NCBI RefSeq assembly: GCF_019209865.1
Contig: NZ_JAHUTT010000038.1
Coordinates: 1 to 40,244 of the forward strand
Length of the DNA: 40,244 bases
From: Shewanella sp. NIFS-20-20
GTDB taxonomy: Bacteria > Pseudomonadota > Gammaproteobacteria > Enterobacterales > Shewanellaceae
Direction of reading: 5' to 3'
Shown here: piece after piece, positions 9,466 through 18,534 of the stretch
How positions within the stretch are numbered: position 1 is the first letter of the stretch
Layout of the letters: every line of letters begins with the position of its first letter
The notes under the pieces: generated by a model
What the model was told of the DNA's origin: nothing
Databases searched by the model: none
What the model saw: only the letters and a program-made list of their open reading frames with translations
Made by a program: the position numbers and the translations under genes

Positions 9466-11360
9466 ATGCGCATATCAGGTAGATATATTTTTTATTTTTG
9501 TTTTTTGTACTCTCTAGTTTTGTCATTTTCTTTCCCTTTATTTAATTTACCTTTTTCATATTTAAATGCTACAGACACGCTTGTTTTTGTATCTATTTTA
9601 ACTTTATATCTTGTTGTATCATCTTTAATATCCAACATCCTTTTGTCAGTTAATATTTTATTCTTGGCTATTTTTGTTGTCGGCGCCTATTTTGTGGTTA
9701 GTGAATTTTATATTTTTTATGAAGTTTTTCCTTCATTTTCAGCGTTAAGGCTAGCTGCGGAAGCTATTTCAGTTGTAGGTAATTTCATTCATCCAGCTCA
9801 GATAATTATTTTTTCAACATTTGCTTTGGCATTTTCACTTTTAATTATTAAATTGAAAATGGTTAGAGCAGGCTCGATGCAGTCAGTAATTATTTCAATC
9901 TTAGTCATGATTTTGTCAATTTTTGTGAATCTTATAGTCAGTCGTAATTACGCAGATTCACACGATTTTGATGTTAATGACTCAAGGAGGTATTTGGCGT
10001 ATAACCCGATACTATATTTCTTCCGTTCTGCAATGCATGATGATATTGAACATAAATTACTTATTCATGCAGGCTTCTTAAGGGATGGGGTTACAACTGA
10101 AATTCCTAAAGAAATCGTAAGTTTGCAATTCCCTAGTTTTATTGTTGACTATGAAGGCTATGAGTTAGAAGTTAATTCAATTAATAAAATTTGGAATGTT
10201 CCTGTTGAAATTGTTGAAATCGAAGAGGGCGAAACATTTAAAAATGTAATTTTGGTTGTTTTGGAAAGTATCAGGGCTAATGAAATCGGAATGAGTAGTA
10301 ATGGATATAGTTTGACTCCGAATATTGACGATTTTATAAAAGAGTCTATGTATTTTAATAATCATTATTCTACGAGTCGAACCACTGTAAGATCGGAACA
10401 ATCAATATTGTGCAGTATTGTTGATACCAATCCGATGACGCCATTTTCTGTTGAATTTGGTGAAATGCAGGCTAATTGTTTGCCTAGGATTTTACGGGCT
10501 CATGGCTTTGATACCTTGTGGTTTCATGGTAACACATCAAAATTCTTCAATAGAAATCAATATCATAAATCATTAGGTTTTAATACTATCTTTAGTAAAG
10601 AGTCATTTGTTGAAAATGGTTATGATGAAGACAATGATTTGGGGTGGGGTGTCCCAGATAAAGATTTATTCAAGTATGCACTTAATGTTTTGAATTCCTC
10701 TCAGAAACCTTTTTTTCCCAGATACTTACTTTATCAAATCATCAGCCATTTGATTGGGATTTTAATGTTGACGTCTCGTTTTTTCAAAGTGAAAAAAATA
10801 GTCGTGTGTATAACAATTACCTTGCTGGTATAAATTATACTGATTTAGCGTTTGGTCAATTCCTAAGGGACTTTAAAAGTAGCGATTTGTATGATTCAAC
10901 TTTATTGATTGTTACCGGTGATCATGGTGTGCCATTTTATAGCGGCCTTGTTGACCAAGAGTCTGAGGGATTTAAGGTTGATGTGTTATATAAAGTGCCA
11001 TTGATTATTCATGATGGAAAAAATATCGGAGTTAATGAAAATTTATTTAGTCATTTAGACTTCGCCCCTACTGTGATGAAGTTCTTAAATATAGCGTCAG
11101 AGAATAGCTTTCTAGGTAGAAGTGTAAATGACATCTATTTAGATAAGCCAGTAATTTTAATGGGGATGAACGACTTCGGAGTCGTTTATAAAAATTCAAG
11201 ATGCCATGGTTTTTCTATCATGAGTAGAAACTTTGTAAATAATATTTGTGAGATCGAAGATGATAATATGTTAGATGTCATTGAAGATAGCAAAAGCCTA
11301 GTTAAATATTTAAATTTTATAAAAATATTTGGATATAAACATATGGTTGGTGACAATTAA
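9466..11360 (+). pseudogene. Membrane sulfatase / LtaS-family transferase, frameshifted
   Basis: Two adjacent frames together encode one inner-membrane protein of about 631 residues. The N-terminal part has several hydrophobic segments (through about residue 165), followed by a periplasmic alkaline-phosphatase-fold sulfatase domain (PF00884 type). Metal and nucleophile motifs seen are NVILVVLESIRANEIG, the STSRTTVRSEQSIL segment with the presumed catalytic threonine, and, after the shift, LTLSNHQPF and VTGDHGVPF. The frame changes at a run of seven T (10710-10716); eight T would give the family-like KPFFSQILTLSNHQPF. Relatives transfer phosphoglycerol or phosphoethanolamine to envelope glycans or lipids; the substrate here is unknown. 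The region is very AT-rich (14 G+C in 60 bases at 9541-9600). ATG 9466 is preferred over TTG 9421. The last codons and stop come from nadC-derived DNA, so the true 3' end may be lost. Confidence 0.75.
10710..10716 (+). other. Run of seven T at the frameshift in the sulfatase gene
   Basis: Reading frame 1 upstream encodes sulfatase sequence through KPFF, and frame 3 downstream encodes the rest. The only plausible junction is this homopolymer. A one-base length change would restore or break the gene, so mutation, phase variation, polymerase slippage or a sequencing error are all possible. Confidence 0.7.
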
Positions 11361-11389
11361 ATCACCACCGTCCACATGCCAATGTAAGG
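11344..11389 (+). repeat. nadC-derived fragment left of the insertion sequence
   Basis: Forty-two of 46 bases match nadC 8777-8822 in the same orientation. All four differences are transitions. The fragment ends with the 10-bp target duplication CAATGTAAGG and supplies the stop codon of the preceding sulfatase frame. Confidence 0.85.
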
Positions 11390-12619
11390 CAGGGCAAGAT
11401 CATGAACATTTCTTGCCCAACATCTGGTTGAAATTGACCTCATACACCAATTGTGATCTTATGCTCCTCTTTTGAGGCGTTCCCATGAATTTAGATACCA
11501 TTAAAGCGTATTTCAACATCATCCGTGACGAGCGACAAAGCGCAAAAGTAGACGACCCATTGTTCGATATTTTGTTTGGTTCAATTGGTGCTGTAATCGC
11601 TGGGGGCCAAGGCTGGACTGACATTCGTGAGTACGTGCTTGGTCATCATGAGTGGTTCTTTAAACAGGGCTTGTGTGAAAAATGAGTGCCTGTTGATGAT
11701 ACCTTTGCTCGCCTGATTGCCAATATTTATCCTGCTGAGTTCCGCAATGGCTTTCTAGATTGGATGAAAACCGTACACAAGTTAACCTGTGGTGAAGTCG
11801 TCGCCATTGATGGCAAGACCTTACGGGGCTCCTATAAACGAGCCGATAGACAAAGCAGCATTCACATGGTGAGTGCTTATGCGAGCTAATCAACGCGTAT
11901 TAGGTCAGTTTAAAACCGAGAGAAATCACCGCGATACCAGCCCCGATCCAGAGGCTCGATTGGCGAGGTGCCATCGTGACGATTGATGCGATGGCCTGTC
12001 AGACCAAAATAGCCAAGGCTATCACAAACAAAGGGGGGGATGACTTACTGGCAGTTAAGGGCAATCAAGGCAAGTTAGCCTCAGCGGTACCGGCCGCCTT
12101 CACTCCACACCGCCGCGCTCCGATAGAAAGAGGGACATAACAAATTGAGAAGCAAAAAGGCCGAGTTGAAGCGCGTACTTGCCACGTCCTGAGGGCAAGT
12201 GAGCTAGAGGGTGACTTCTCGAGTTGGTGTGGGTTGACTCGTATTGTGATAGTCGAGAACTTCCACGCAGTAAAAGGTAAAGCGCCAGAGTTGGCGTACC
12301 GCGACTACATCGGTTCAGCCGAACTAAGCCCAGAGCAGGCAGGCGATGCAATCCGAGCACACTGGGGTATTGAATCCATGCATTGGATTTTAGATGTCAG
12401 CATGCGGGAGGATGCTTGCCAGATTTACCGAGAAAACGCCGCAGAACACTTGGCGAGGTTAAGGCACATGGCAGTGAACATGCTCAGCGCTGCACCAACC
12501 AAGATTAGCGTGCCGATGCAGCAGAAGCGCTGCATGATGAAGCCGGCCTTCTTAGAGTAAGTCCTTGTGGCCGGATTGACGTCAATGGTTAAATCTTAAC
12601 CATTCATGCGGACGCCCTG
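11390..12619 (+). mobile_element. ISAs1-family insertion sequence, 1230 bp, decayed
   Basis: The left end reads CAGGGCAAGATCATGAAC and the inverted right end CAGGGCGTCCGCATGAAT, sharing CAGGGC, five variable bases and CATGAA. The element is bounded by identical 10-bp direct repeats CAATGTAAGG at 11380-11389 and 12620-12629, a target duplication length usual for this family. It carries one transposase gene with several disabling changes, so it can no longer move by itself. Confidence 0.9.
11485..12560 (+). pseudogene. ISAs1-family transposase, inactivated
   Basis: Pieces of one DDE transposase are spread over all three frames. Frame 1 (11485-11886) starts ATG, has an in-frame TGA at 11683-11685 and continues to VAIDGKTLRGS (first aspartate) and HMVSAYAS. 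Frame 2 (11888 to about 11920) continues NQRVLGQFKTE. Frame 3 (from about 11922) gives EITAIPA, then VTIDAMACQ (second aspartate), has a TAA at 12138-12140, and resumes through HWGIESMHWILDVSMRED (catalytic glutamate) to 12560. That is two stops and two frameshifts. All three catalytic acids can still be read, so inactivation came by small lesions, not by loss of a domain. Confidence 0.92.
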
Positions 12620-12669
12620 CAATGTAAGGCCACCTGACTGCCCAGTTGCTGAAGTTTGAGCTAGATTGG
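12620..12669 (+). repeat. nadC-derived chimeric scar right of the insertion sequence
   Basis: Bases 12620-12648 equal nadC 8813-8841 exactly (29 of 29). Bases 12643-12669 match the nadC upstream segment 9091-9117 (24 of 27). The two matches overlap at CAGTTG, which occurs at both source sites, pointing to a deletion of about 255 bases between CAGTTG copies in a former second nadC copy. Confidence 0.85.
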
Positions 12670-12870
12670 CCCTGAACGAAAATCCGTATTTCATTGGCCG
12701 TCCATCTGGGGTTAAGGCTGAAGGCGGTGGCCGCAGCTCGGACGGGTTTGTGGCTGTGAGCCAAACCTTGCATATGATGATGGTGAAGATGGTCGCTTAC
12801 TCTGGCATTTTGTCGCGTGGCATTACACACTATGGGGATAATGTCACCATTAAGCGCGGGGGCTCCCCTG

Positions 12871-13455
12871 ATGAAACAAGTGTTAGATACCGATGGGCAA
12901 TCAAGTGTTACATGGCAAGGTGGCTGGTGGTCAGGCGCTAATGCGCGTCCTTCGCCTTTTTATAATGGCCGGCCTGAGGCTGAGGTGAGCCTGCTGGTTA
13001 TCCATCATATCAGCTTGCCGGCGGGGGCATTTGGTGGTGAGCATGTGGATGGCTTATTTATGGGCAATTTGGATATTCATGCCCATCCAAGCTTTGCGGA
13101 GCTCAATGGGCTGGAGGTATCGGCACACTTTTTTATTCGCCGAAATGGCGAGATTATCCAATATGTGAGTTGTGACGACAGGGCTTGGCATGCGGGAGTA
13201 TCAAGTTTTGCGGGGCGCAGCAATTGTAATGATTTTTCCTTAGGTATTGAGCTTGAGGGCACGGGGGAGCTGGCTTACACCCAAGCGCAATACCTTGAGT
13301 TAACTACGTTAACCCGGGCGATTATCAGCGCTTATCCCGATATCACCCCTGAGCGTATTTGTGGACATAGTGATATTGCACCGGGGCGAAAGTTTGATCC
13401 CGGTGCCAGTTTTGATTGGCAAGCCTATCGACAAGGCTTGCTGAGTTCGACATAG
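12871..13455 (+). CDS. ampD: AmpD, cytosolic 1,6-anhydro-N-acetylmuramyl-L-alanine amidase
   Basis: This 194-residue zinc amidase of the Amidase_2 family splits the stem peptide from anhydro-muropeptides during peptidoglycan recycling. Where ampC/ampR exist, its loss derepresses beta-lactamase. Predicted zinc ligands are H45 (VIHHISLP), H166 (CGHSDIAPG) and D176 (RKFDPG). E127 (IELEG) and K174 correspond to the catalytic pair of AmpD. No signal peptide is visible, as expected. ATG 12871 is chosen because the protein then starts near the WQGGWW..A.ARPSP region typical of AmpD. Upstream ATGs at 12832 and 12841 and a GTG at 12817 are possible. It is followed by ampE after 78 bases. Confidence 0.93.
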   Translation: MKQVLDTDGQSSVTWQGGWWSGANARPSPFYNGRPEAEVSLLVIHHISLPAGAFGGEHVDGLFMGNLDIHAHPSFAELNGLEVSAHFFIRRNGEIIQYVSCDDRAWHAGVSSFAGRSNCNDFSLGIELEGTGELAYTQAQYLELTTLTRAIISAYPDITPERICGHSDIAPGRKFDPGASFDWQAYRQGLLSST

Positions 13456-13533
13456 TGGTAATATTGGCAGAGGATGCTTAACGCCTTGAGTAGGATAGTG
13501 CTTGAGGTCATGCACAATAATGAAGGATATATC

Positions 13534-14451
13534 ATGGCTCTGTTTTCATTTTTAGTGGCTATCTTGGTTGAACGTTTTAAGGTACTGCCGCTATCACTGC
13601 AATTTGATCAGCTCTTAACGCGATACCATCAAGCCCTATTTGGCGATAACCAGCTCAATCAACAGGGGTGGTTGCTGCTGGCGCTTGTTTTACCTAGCGT
13701 CACCGTGGCGGTGGCTCTGTATGTGGTACAAGGGCTTTTTTGGGGGGCATTATCTTTGGTGTTATGGGTGGTCGTGGCGATTTTATGCTTCAGCCATTTA
13801 GAGCAGCGCCAAGTGTTTAAACGTTATATACAGGCGGCGTGCCGGGGGGATTTACAGGCCTGTTATCATTATGCTGGCCAGTTAGATTGTAGCGAATGCT
13901 TAGATGCGGTCGATAGTCGCGATCTTGGTTTAAAGGTTGGTCAAAGCGTGGCGTGGATTAATTACCGTTATTATGGTGCGATTGCCCTATTTTTTATCCT
14001 GTTAGGGCCTATTGGTGCGGTCTTTTATTGCACTGTGCGTTATTACGATGAAGAGCGCCAACGGCGTGATCTGGATATCTCCTTAGTGGAACGTTTGTTG
14101 TTTGTATTGGATTGGCTGCCAAGCCGCTTATTTTCTTTTGGCTTTGCTTTGTGTGGGGAGTTTAACCGCGGCTTTAGTGTCTGGCGGCAATTAGCTTTTA
14201 ATCCCAAGGTGTGTGCTCGCCAATTAGTGGCAGAAACCGCCATGGCGGCCCAAGTATTGTCTTTTGCGGTTAAGGCGCCTGAGTCGCTCCAAGTGAGTGA
14301 TGCCCACGGGGAAGACGCGCAGCCCACAGTAAACCCTGCGGCGAATTTAGAATTAGAACCGACCTTGGCGATGTTGGCGTTGAGTAAGCGTAACTTTATT
14401 TTGTTGGTTACCCTGTTATCACTATTGACCATTTTTGGGGTCGTCAACTAA
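13534..14451 (+). CDS. ampE: AmpE, inner-membrane protein of the ampDE operon
   Basis: This 305-residue integral membrane protein is of the AmpE/CobD-like family. It begins MALFSFLVAILVERF, matching the AmpE start, and has hydrophobic segments near residues 45-90, 150-175 and at the C-terminus. Its biochemical role is poorly defined; in enterobacteria it is linked with AmpD to sensing of cell-wall turnover. ATG 13534 has an AAGGA ribosome binding site about 7 bases upstream and is preferred over an ATG at 13474 that would add 20 non-family residues. It is the last gene of ampDE, with a terminator 28 bases after the stop. Confidence 0.9.
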   Translation: MALFSFLVAILVERFKVLPLSLQFDQLLTRYHQALFGDNQLNQQGWLLLALVLPSVTVAVALYVVQGLFWGALSLVLWVVVAILCFSHLEQRQVFKRYIQAACRGDLQACYHYAGQLDCSECLDAVDSRDLGLKVGQSVAWINYRYYGAIALFFILLGPIGAVFYCTVRYYDEERQRRDLDISLVERLLFVLDWLPSRLFSFGFALCGEFNRGFSVWRQLAFNPKVCARQLVAETAMAAQVLSFAVKAPESLQVSDAHGEDAQPTVNPAANLELEPTLAMLALSKRNFILLVTLLSLLTIFGVVN

Positions 14452-14479
14452 CAGCATGTGGTCATATTTGACTGTTATT

Positions 14480-14512
14480 AAAAAACCGTGGTGTAAATGC
14501 TGCGGTTTTTTT
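14480..14512 (+). terminator. Terminator after ampDE
   Basis: AAAAAACCG (14480-14488) pairs with CGGTTTTTT (14503-14511) around a 14-base interior and ends in a T-run. It lies just beyond ampE. The A-T rich lower stem would also allow use from the opposite strand. Confidence 0.75.
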
Positions 14513-14814
14513 GGGTTTCAGCCCCGCGCCCTGTAAAAATGTGCACTGGATCGATTAGCCCAATCTATTTTTACTGACGCAGTAAATATGGGTGGCGAAA
14601 TGAGCACCTTAACGCATAATTTGGTGGAATATCGATCGGTGCAGTTGCCTTGATTTATCTCTACAAGCTAGAGTTGATGATGTGCGGTGGCAGATTTGGC
14701 TGGCTGACATCGCTGTGGACCTTATCTAGGGTGACTGTTTATTAAGGTAAATTTGCGCTATCGGTTACTTTTTGTTCGATAAGGTGCTGTTTTTAGCGTG
14801 ATTTTGCGCGCGCA

Positions 14815-14828
14815 TTGATTTGAATCAA
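14815..14828. promoter_or_regulatory. FNR/EtrA-type binding site, perfect consensus
   Basis: TTGATTTGAATCAA matches the FNR consensus TTGAT-N4-ATCAA at all ten defined positions. It lies about 140 bases upstream of the predicted pdhR transcription start. In Shewanella the FNR homologue is EtrA; a related CRP-family protein could also bind. Confidence 0.6.
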
Positions 14829-14893
14829 TTTTGGGTAAACTCGAGGGTTCGCATTGTGGCTTTTTGCGGTATGCTCACAAAAATAATCTTTGA

Positions 14894-14907
14894 TTGATCT
14901 AAATCAC
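14894..14907. promoter_or_regulatory. FNR/EtrA-type binding site, near consensus
   Basis: TTGATCTAAATCAC matches TTGAT-N4-ATCAA at nine of ten defined positions. It is centred about 65 bases upstream of the predicted pdhR start site, a place from which an FNR/CRP-type protein could act. Confidence 0.55.
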
Positions 14908-14930
14908 TATATGGACATGGAATGTGTGAT

Positions 14931-14959
14931 TTGATAAAGTGCGCTCACTCATTTAAATT
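14931..14959 (+). promoter_or_regulatory. Sigma-70 promoter of pdhR-aceEF
   Basis: The -35 hexamer TTGATA (14931-14936, five of six) is followed by a 17-base spacer and the -10 hexamer TAAATT (14954-14959, four of six). The PdhR operator overlaps the -10 element, so bound PdhR should block RNA polymerase. Confidence 0.65.
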
Positions 14960-14972
14960 GGTAAGACCAATT
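14956..14972. promoter_or_regulatory. PdhR operator
   Basis: AATTGGTAAGACCAATT is a perfect palindrome apart from its centre and equals the known PdhR box pattern ATTGGT-N3-ACCAAT. It lies 24 bases before the pdhR start codon. This indicates autoregulation and pyruvate-responsive repression of the PDH genes, as in E. coli. Confidence 0.9.
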
Positions 14973-14995
14973 GACAACCGAGCTGAGGGCCAATG

Positions 14996-15748
14996 ATGGC
15001 TTATAGTAAAATAAACCAGCCAAAAATTTCTGATGTGATTATGCAGCATCTGGAGCGCATGATCCTTGAAGGCAGTTTGCAACCGGGACAGAAGTTACCG
15101 GCGGAGCGCGAACTGGCGATTCAATTTGAAGTTTCTCGTCCTTCGTTACGCGAAGCGATTCAAAAGCTGGAAGCAAAAGGACTGCTGTTGCGCCGTCAAG
15201 GTGGCGGCACTTATGTTAAGGAACAGCTCTGGCAAAGCCTTGCCGATCCAATCGTCGAACTGATGCAAAATGATAGAGAGAGTCAGTATGACTTGCTCGA
15301 ATTCCGTCACGCCACTGAAGGCATGATGGCCTATTTTGCTGCCCTGCGCGGCACCGATGCTGATATGCAACACATTAAAAAGATGATCCTTGAAGTCGAA
15401 ACGGCCAAGGGTATCGATGCGCAATCTCAAGCCATTGTGCGCTTTTACCGCGCCATTGCTGAGGCATCACATAATGTGGCCATGTTACATCTGGTTTTAA
15501 GTTTAACCCCTGTGCTGCATAACAATGTGGCAGAGAACTTGGAGCTTCTGAGCCGTCGAGAAGATGCCTCTACTATAGCTAACGATCACCGTCGCGCCTT
15601 GTTGGCTGCGATTGTTCGCCGCGACCCCGATGCCGCGCGCGAAGCTTCGAATGAGCATTTAAGCTATATCGAAGAAGTGATGTTAGCGGTCAGGGAAGAA
15701 GACAGCCGGTTGCAGCGTAGCCTGCGCCGTTTAAAGCGAGGCGAATAA
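14996..15748 (+). CDS. pdhR: PdhR, pyruvate-responsive GntR-family repressor
   Basis: This 250-residue regulator of the FadR subfamily has an N-terminal winged helix (about residues 8-75, including KLPAERELA, VSRPSLREAI and GLLLRRQGGGT) and a helical FCD effector domain (about 90-230). Pyruvate is the known effector releasing PdhR from its operator. The second of two adjacent ATGs (14996) is chosen. It gives MAYSKI, the E. coli PdhR N-terminus, and a better 6-base spacing from GAGGG; 14993 would add one residue. It heads pdhR-aceE-aceF and is controlled by the overlapping PdhR box upstream. Confidence 0.95.
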   Translation: MAYSKINQPKISDVIMQHLERMILEGSLQPGQKLPAERELAIQFEVSRPSLREAIQKLEAKGLLLRRQGGGTYVKEQLWQSLADPIVELMQNDRESQYDLLEFRHATEGMMAYFAALRGTDADMQHIKKMILEVETAKGIDAQSQAIVRFYRAIAEASHNVAMLHLVLSLTPVLHNNVAENLELLSRREDASTIANDHRRALLAAIVRRDPDAAREASNEHLSYIEEVMLAVREEDSRLQRSLRRLKRGE

Positions 15749-15860
15749 TCGTCGCTGAATACAGCAGTTGAACGATGGCCGATATAGGCGATTGATGTAG
15801 CTAAGGCCAGTCAATCACATCCGAATTTTTATTTGATTATGTATAGGGAAGGACAGCGAA

Positions 15861-18521
15861 ATGTCTGAACATATGCTACAAGACTTAGATCCACTGGAAA
15901 CTAACGAGTGGTTGTCTGCTCTCGAGTCAGTTGTGCGCGAAGAAGGTATTGAACGCGCTCAATACTTGTTGGAACGAGTGCTCGATAAGGCGCGTTTAGA
16001 TGGCGTTGATATGGCAACGGGTGTGACTACCAACTATATCAATACTATCCCTGCCAGTCAGGAACCAGCATATCCTGGCGATACGACGCTTGAGCGTCGC
16101 ATCCGTTCAATCATTCGCTGGAATGCCATCATGATCGTGCTGCGTGCGTCTAAGAAAGATTTAGACCTCGGTGGCCATATGGCGTCTTTCCAATCGTCTG
16201 CTGCTTTTTATGAAGTGTGCTTTAATCATTTCTTCCGCGCTCCTAACGAGGTTGATGGTGGTGACTTGGTTTATTACCAAGGCCATATCGCGCCCGGCAT
16301 CTATTCACGCGCTTTCCTTGAAGGACGCTTAACCTCTGAGCAATTAGATAATTTCCGTCAAGAAGTGGATGGCAAGGGGATTCCTTCTTACCCACATCCT
16401 AAGCTGATGCCAGAGTTTTGGCAGTTCCCGACAGTGTCTATGGGTCTTGGCCCAATGTCGGCTATTTATCAAGCACGCTTCCTTAAGTATTTAGATGGTC
16501 GTGGCTTAAAGAATACTTCGTCTCAGCGCGTTTATGCCTTCTTGGGTGACGGTGAGATGGATGAGCCTGAATCTCGCGGTGCGATCTCATTTGCGGCTCG
16601 TGAAAAACTCGATAACCTGTGTTTCTTAATCAACTGTAACCTGCAGCGCCTTGATGGTCCTGTGATGGGTAACGGCAGCATCATCCAAGAATTGGAAGGG
16701 CTGTTCCGCGGTGCCGGTTGGAACGTGGTTAAGGTGATTTGGGGTAACAACTGGGATGCGCTCTTAGCCAAAGATACCTCAGGTAAGTTACTGCAATTAA
16801 TGAATGAAACCGTCGATGGTGATTACCAGACCTTTAAGTCGAAAGATGGTGCTTATGTGCGTGAGCATTTCTTTGGTAAATACCCTGAAACGGCGGCATT
16901 AGTGTCAGATATGACCGATGCAGAAATTTTTGCGCTCAAGCGTGGTGGTCATGAATCGTCTAAGGTCTATGCGGCCTTTAAAAATGCCCAAGAAACCAAA
17001 GGCAAGCCAACCGTGATTTTGGCCAAAACCGTTAAAGGTTATGGCATGGGTGAAGCGGCCGAAGGTAAGAACATTGCCCATGGCGTCAAAAAGATGGACA
17101 TGACGCATGTGTTGCAGCTGCGCGATCGTTTAGGTCTGCAAGATCTGCTCAGCGATGACAAGGTGTCAGAACTGCCTTACTTGCAGTTAGAAGAAGGCTC
17201 GGCTGAACACACTTATTTGCACGGTCGTCGTCAGGCGCTGCACGGCTATACACCCCAGCGTTTACCGCAATTTACTGAAGCGTTAATTGTGCCAGAAGTG
17301 GCAGAATTCAAACCGCTGCTTGAAGAGCAAAAGCGTGAAATTTCAACCACTATGGCGTTTGTGCGCGCATTGAATGTGCTGCTGAAAAACAAAAATATTG
17401 GTAAGAATATTGTGCCGATTATCGCTGATGAAGCCCGTACATTTGGCATGGAAGGCTTGTTCCGTCAAATCGGTATTTATAACCCACATGGGCAGGAATA
17501 CACCCCAGAAGATCGCAGCATAGTGTCTTACTATAAAGAAGCGACTTCAGGTCAGGTACTGCAAGAAGGGATTAACGAGCTGGGTGCTATGTCATCTTGG
17601 GTCGCTGCGGCAACCTCATACAGCACCAACGATTTACCGATGATCCCTTTCTATATCTATTACTCCATGTTTGGTTTCCAACGTGTGGGCGATATGGCCT
17701 GGATGGCCGGTGATCAGCAGGCGCGTGGCTTCTTATTAGGGGCAACGGCTGGCCGTACGACTCTAAACGGTGAAGGTTTACAGCATGAAGATGGCCACAG
17801 TCATATTCAAGCGAACACGATTCCTAACTGTATTTCTTACGATCCGACGTTCGCTTACGAGCTGGCGGTGATCATGCAAGACGGTATCCGCCGCATGTAT
17901 GGCGATCAAGAAAACGTGTTCTACTATTTGACCTTGATGAATGAAAACTATGCGATGCCAGCCATGCCTGAAGGGGCAGAAGAAGGCATTCGTAAGGGGA
18001 TTTATAAGTTAGAGTCGTATGCTGGTAAGCATAAGGTTCAGCTGTTGAGCTCCGGCACGATTATGAATGAAGTGCGTAAAGCGGCGGCGATCTTGAGCGA
18101 AGAGTACGATGTGGCTTCTGATGTGTTCTCTGTAACCTCATTTAACGAGCTGACTCGTGATGGTCAAGATGTTGAGCGTTTCAATATGCTCCATCCTGAA
18201 GCGCCTGAGAAACAAGCGTATATCAGTCAAGTGATCGGCACTGAACCTGCCATCGCGGCGACCGATTACATGAAGAACTATGCGGAGCAAGTGCGCGCCT
18301 ATATGCCTTCTGTGTCTTATAAGGTACTGGGTACCGACGGTTTTGGTCGCTCAGATAGCCGTGAAAACTTACGCCGTCACTTTGAAGTGAATGCAAGTTA
18401 TGTGGTCATTGCTGCGCTGTCTGAACTGGCAAAACGTGGTGATATCAATAAGTCGGTAGTGACTGAAGCGATTGCTAAGTACAACATCGACGCTGACAAG
18501 ATCAATCCGCTGTACGCGTAA
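15861..18521 (+). CDS. aceE: Pyruvate dehydrogenase E1 component (homodimeric type)
   Basis: This 886-residue thiamine-diphosphate enzyme decarboxylates pyruvate and reductively acetylates the lipoyl domains of AceF. The ThDP motif begins with [12 protein letters not shown] at residue 229. An N-terminal segment that docks E2, a [12 protein letters not shown] loop and [10 protein letters not shown] (active-site histidines) are visible. Length matches E. coli AceE (887). ATG has an AAGGA ribosome binding site 7 bases upstream. It is 112 bases after pdhR and 13 bases before aceF, so it is in the same operon. Confidence 0.97.
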   Translation: MSEHMLQDLDPLETNEWLSALESVVREEGIERAQYLLERVLDKARLDGVDMATGVTTNYINTIPASQEPAYPGDTTLERRIRSIIRWNAIMIVLRASKKDLDLGGHMASFQSSAAFYEVCFNHFFRAPNEVDGGDLVYYQGHIAPGIYSRAFLEGRLTSEQLDNFRQEVDGKGIPSYPHPKLMPEFWQFPTVSMGLGPMSAIYQARFLKYLDGRGLKNTSSQRVYAFLGDGEMDEPESRGAISFAAREKLDNLCFLINCNLQRLDGPVMGNGSIIQELEGLFRGAGWNVVKVIWGNNWDALLAKDTSGKLLQLMNETVDGDYQTFKSKDGAYVREHFFGKYPETAALVSDMTDAEIFALKRGGHESSKVYAAFKNAQETKGKPTVILAKTVKGYGMGEAAEGKNIAHGVKKMDMTHVLQLRDRLGLQDLLSDDKVSELPYLQLEEGSAEHTYLHGRRQALHGYTPQRLPQFTEALIVPEVAEFKPLLEEQKREISTTMAFVRALNVLLKNKNIGKNIVPIIADEARTFGMEGLFRQIGIYNPHGQEYTPEDRSIVSYYKEATSGQVLQEGINELGAMSSWVAAATSYSTNDLPMIPFYIYYSMFGFQRVGDMAWMAGDQQARGFLLGATAGRTTLNGEGLQHEDGHSHIQANTIPNCISYDPTFAYELAVIMQDGIRRMYGDQENVFYYLTLMNENYAMPAMPEGAEEGIRKGIYKLESYAGKHKVQLLSSGTIMNEVRKAAAILSEEYDVASDVFSVTSFNELTRDGQDVERFNMLHPEAPEKQAYISQVIGTEPAIAATDYMKNYAEQVRAYMPSVSYKVLGTDGFGRSDSRENLRRHFEVNASYVVIAALSELAKRGDINKSVVTEAIAKYNIDADKINPLYA

Positions 18522-18534
18522 GAGGCAAGATAAA

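Larger units (their letters stand above)
14513..14930. other. Upstream region of pdhR, mostly unassigned
   Basis: No coding sequence is supported between the ampE terminator and the pdhR promoter. The right half contains two FNR-type sites, described separately. The left 300 bases (14513-14810) show nothing recognised. Confidence 0.5.

Noticed and set aside
12666..12941. A 91-residue frame overlapping the ampD start
   Set aside because: It starts in the nadC-derived scar and ends inside ampD in another frame; no family resemblance.
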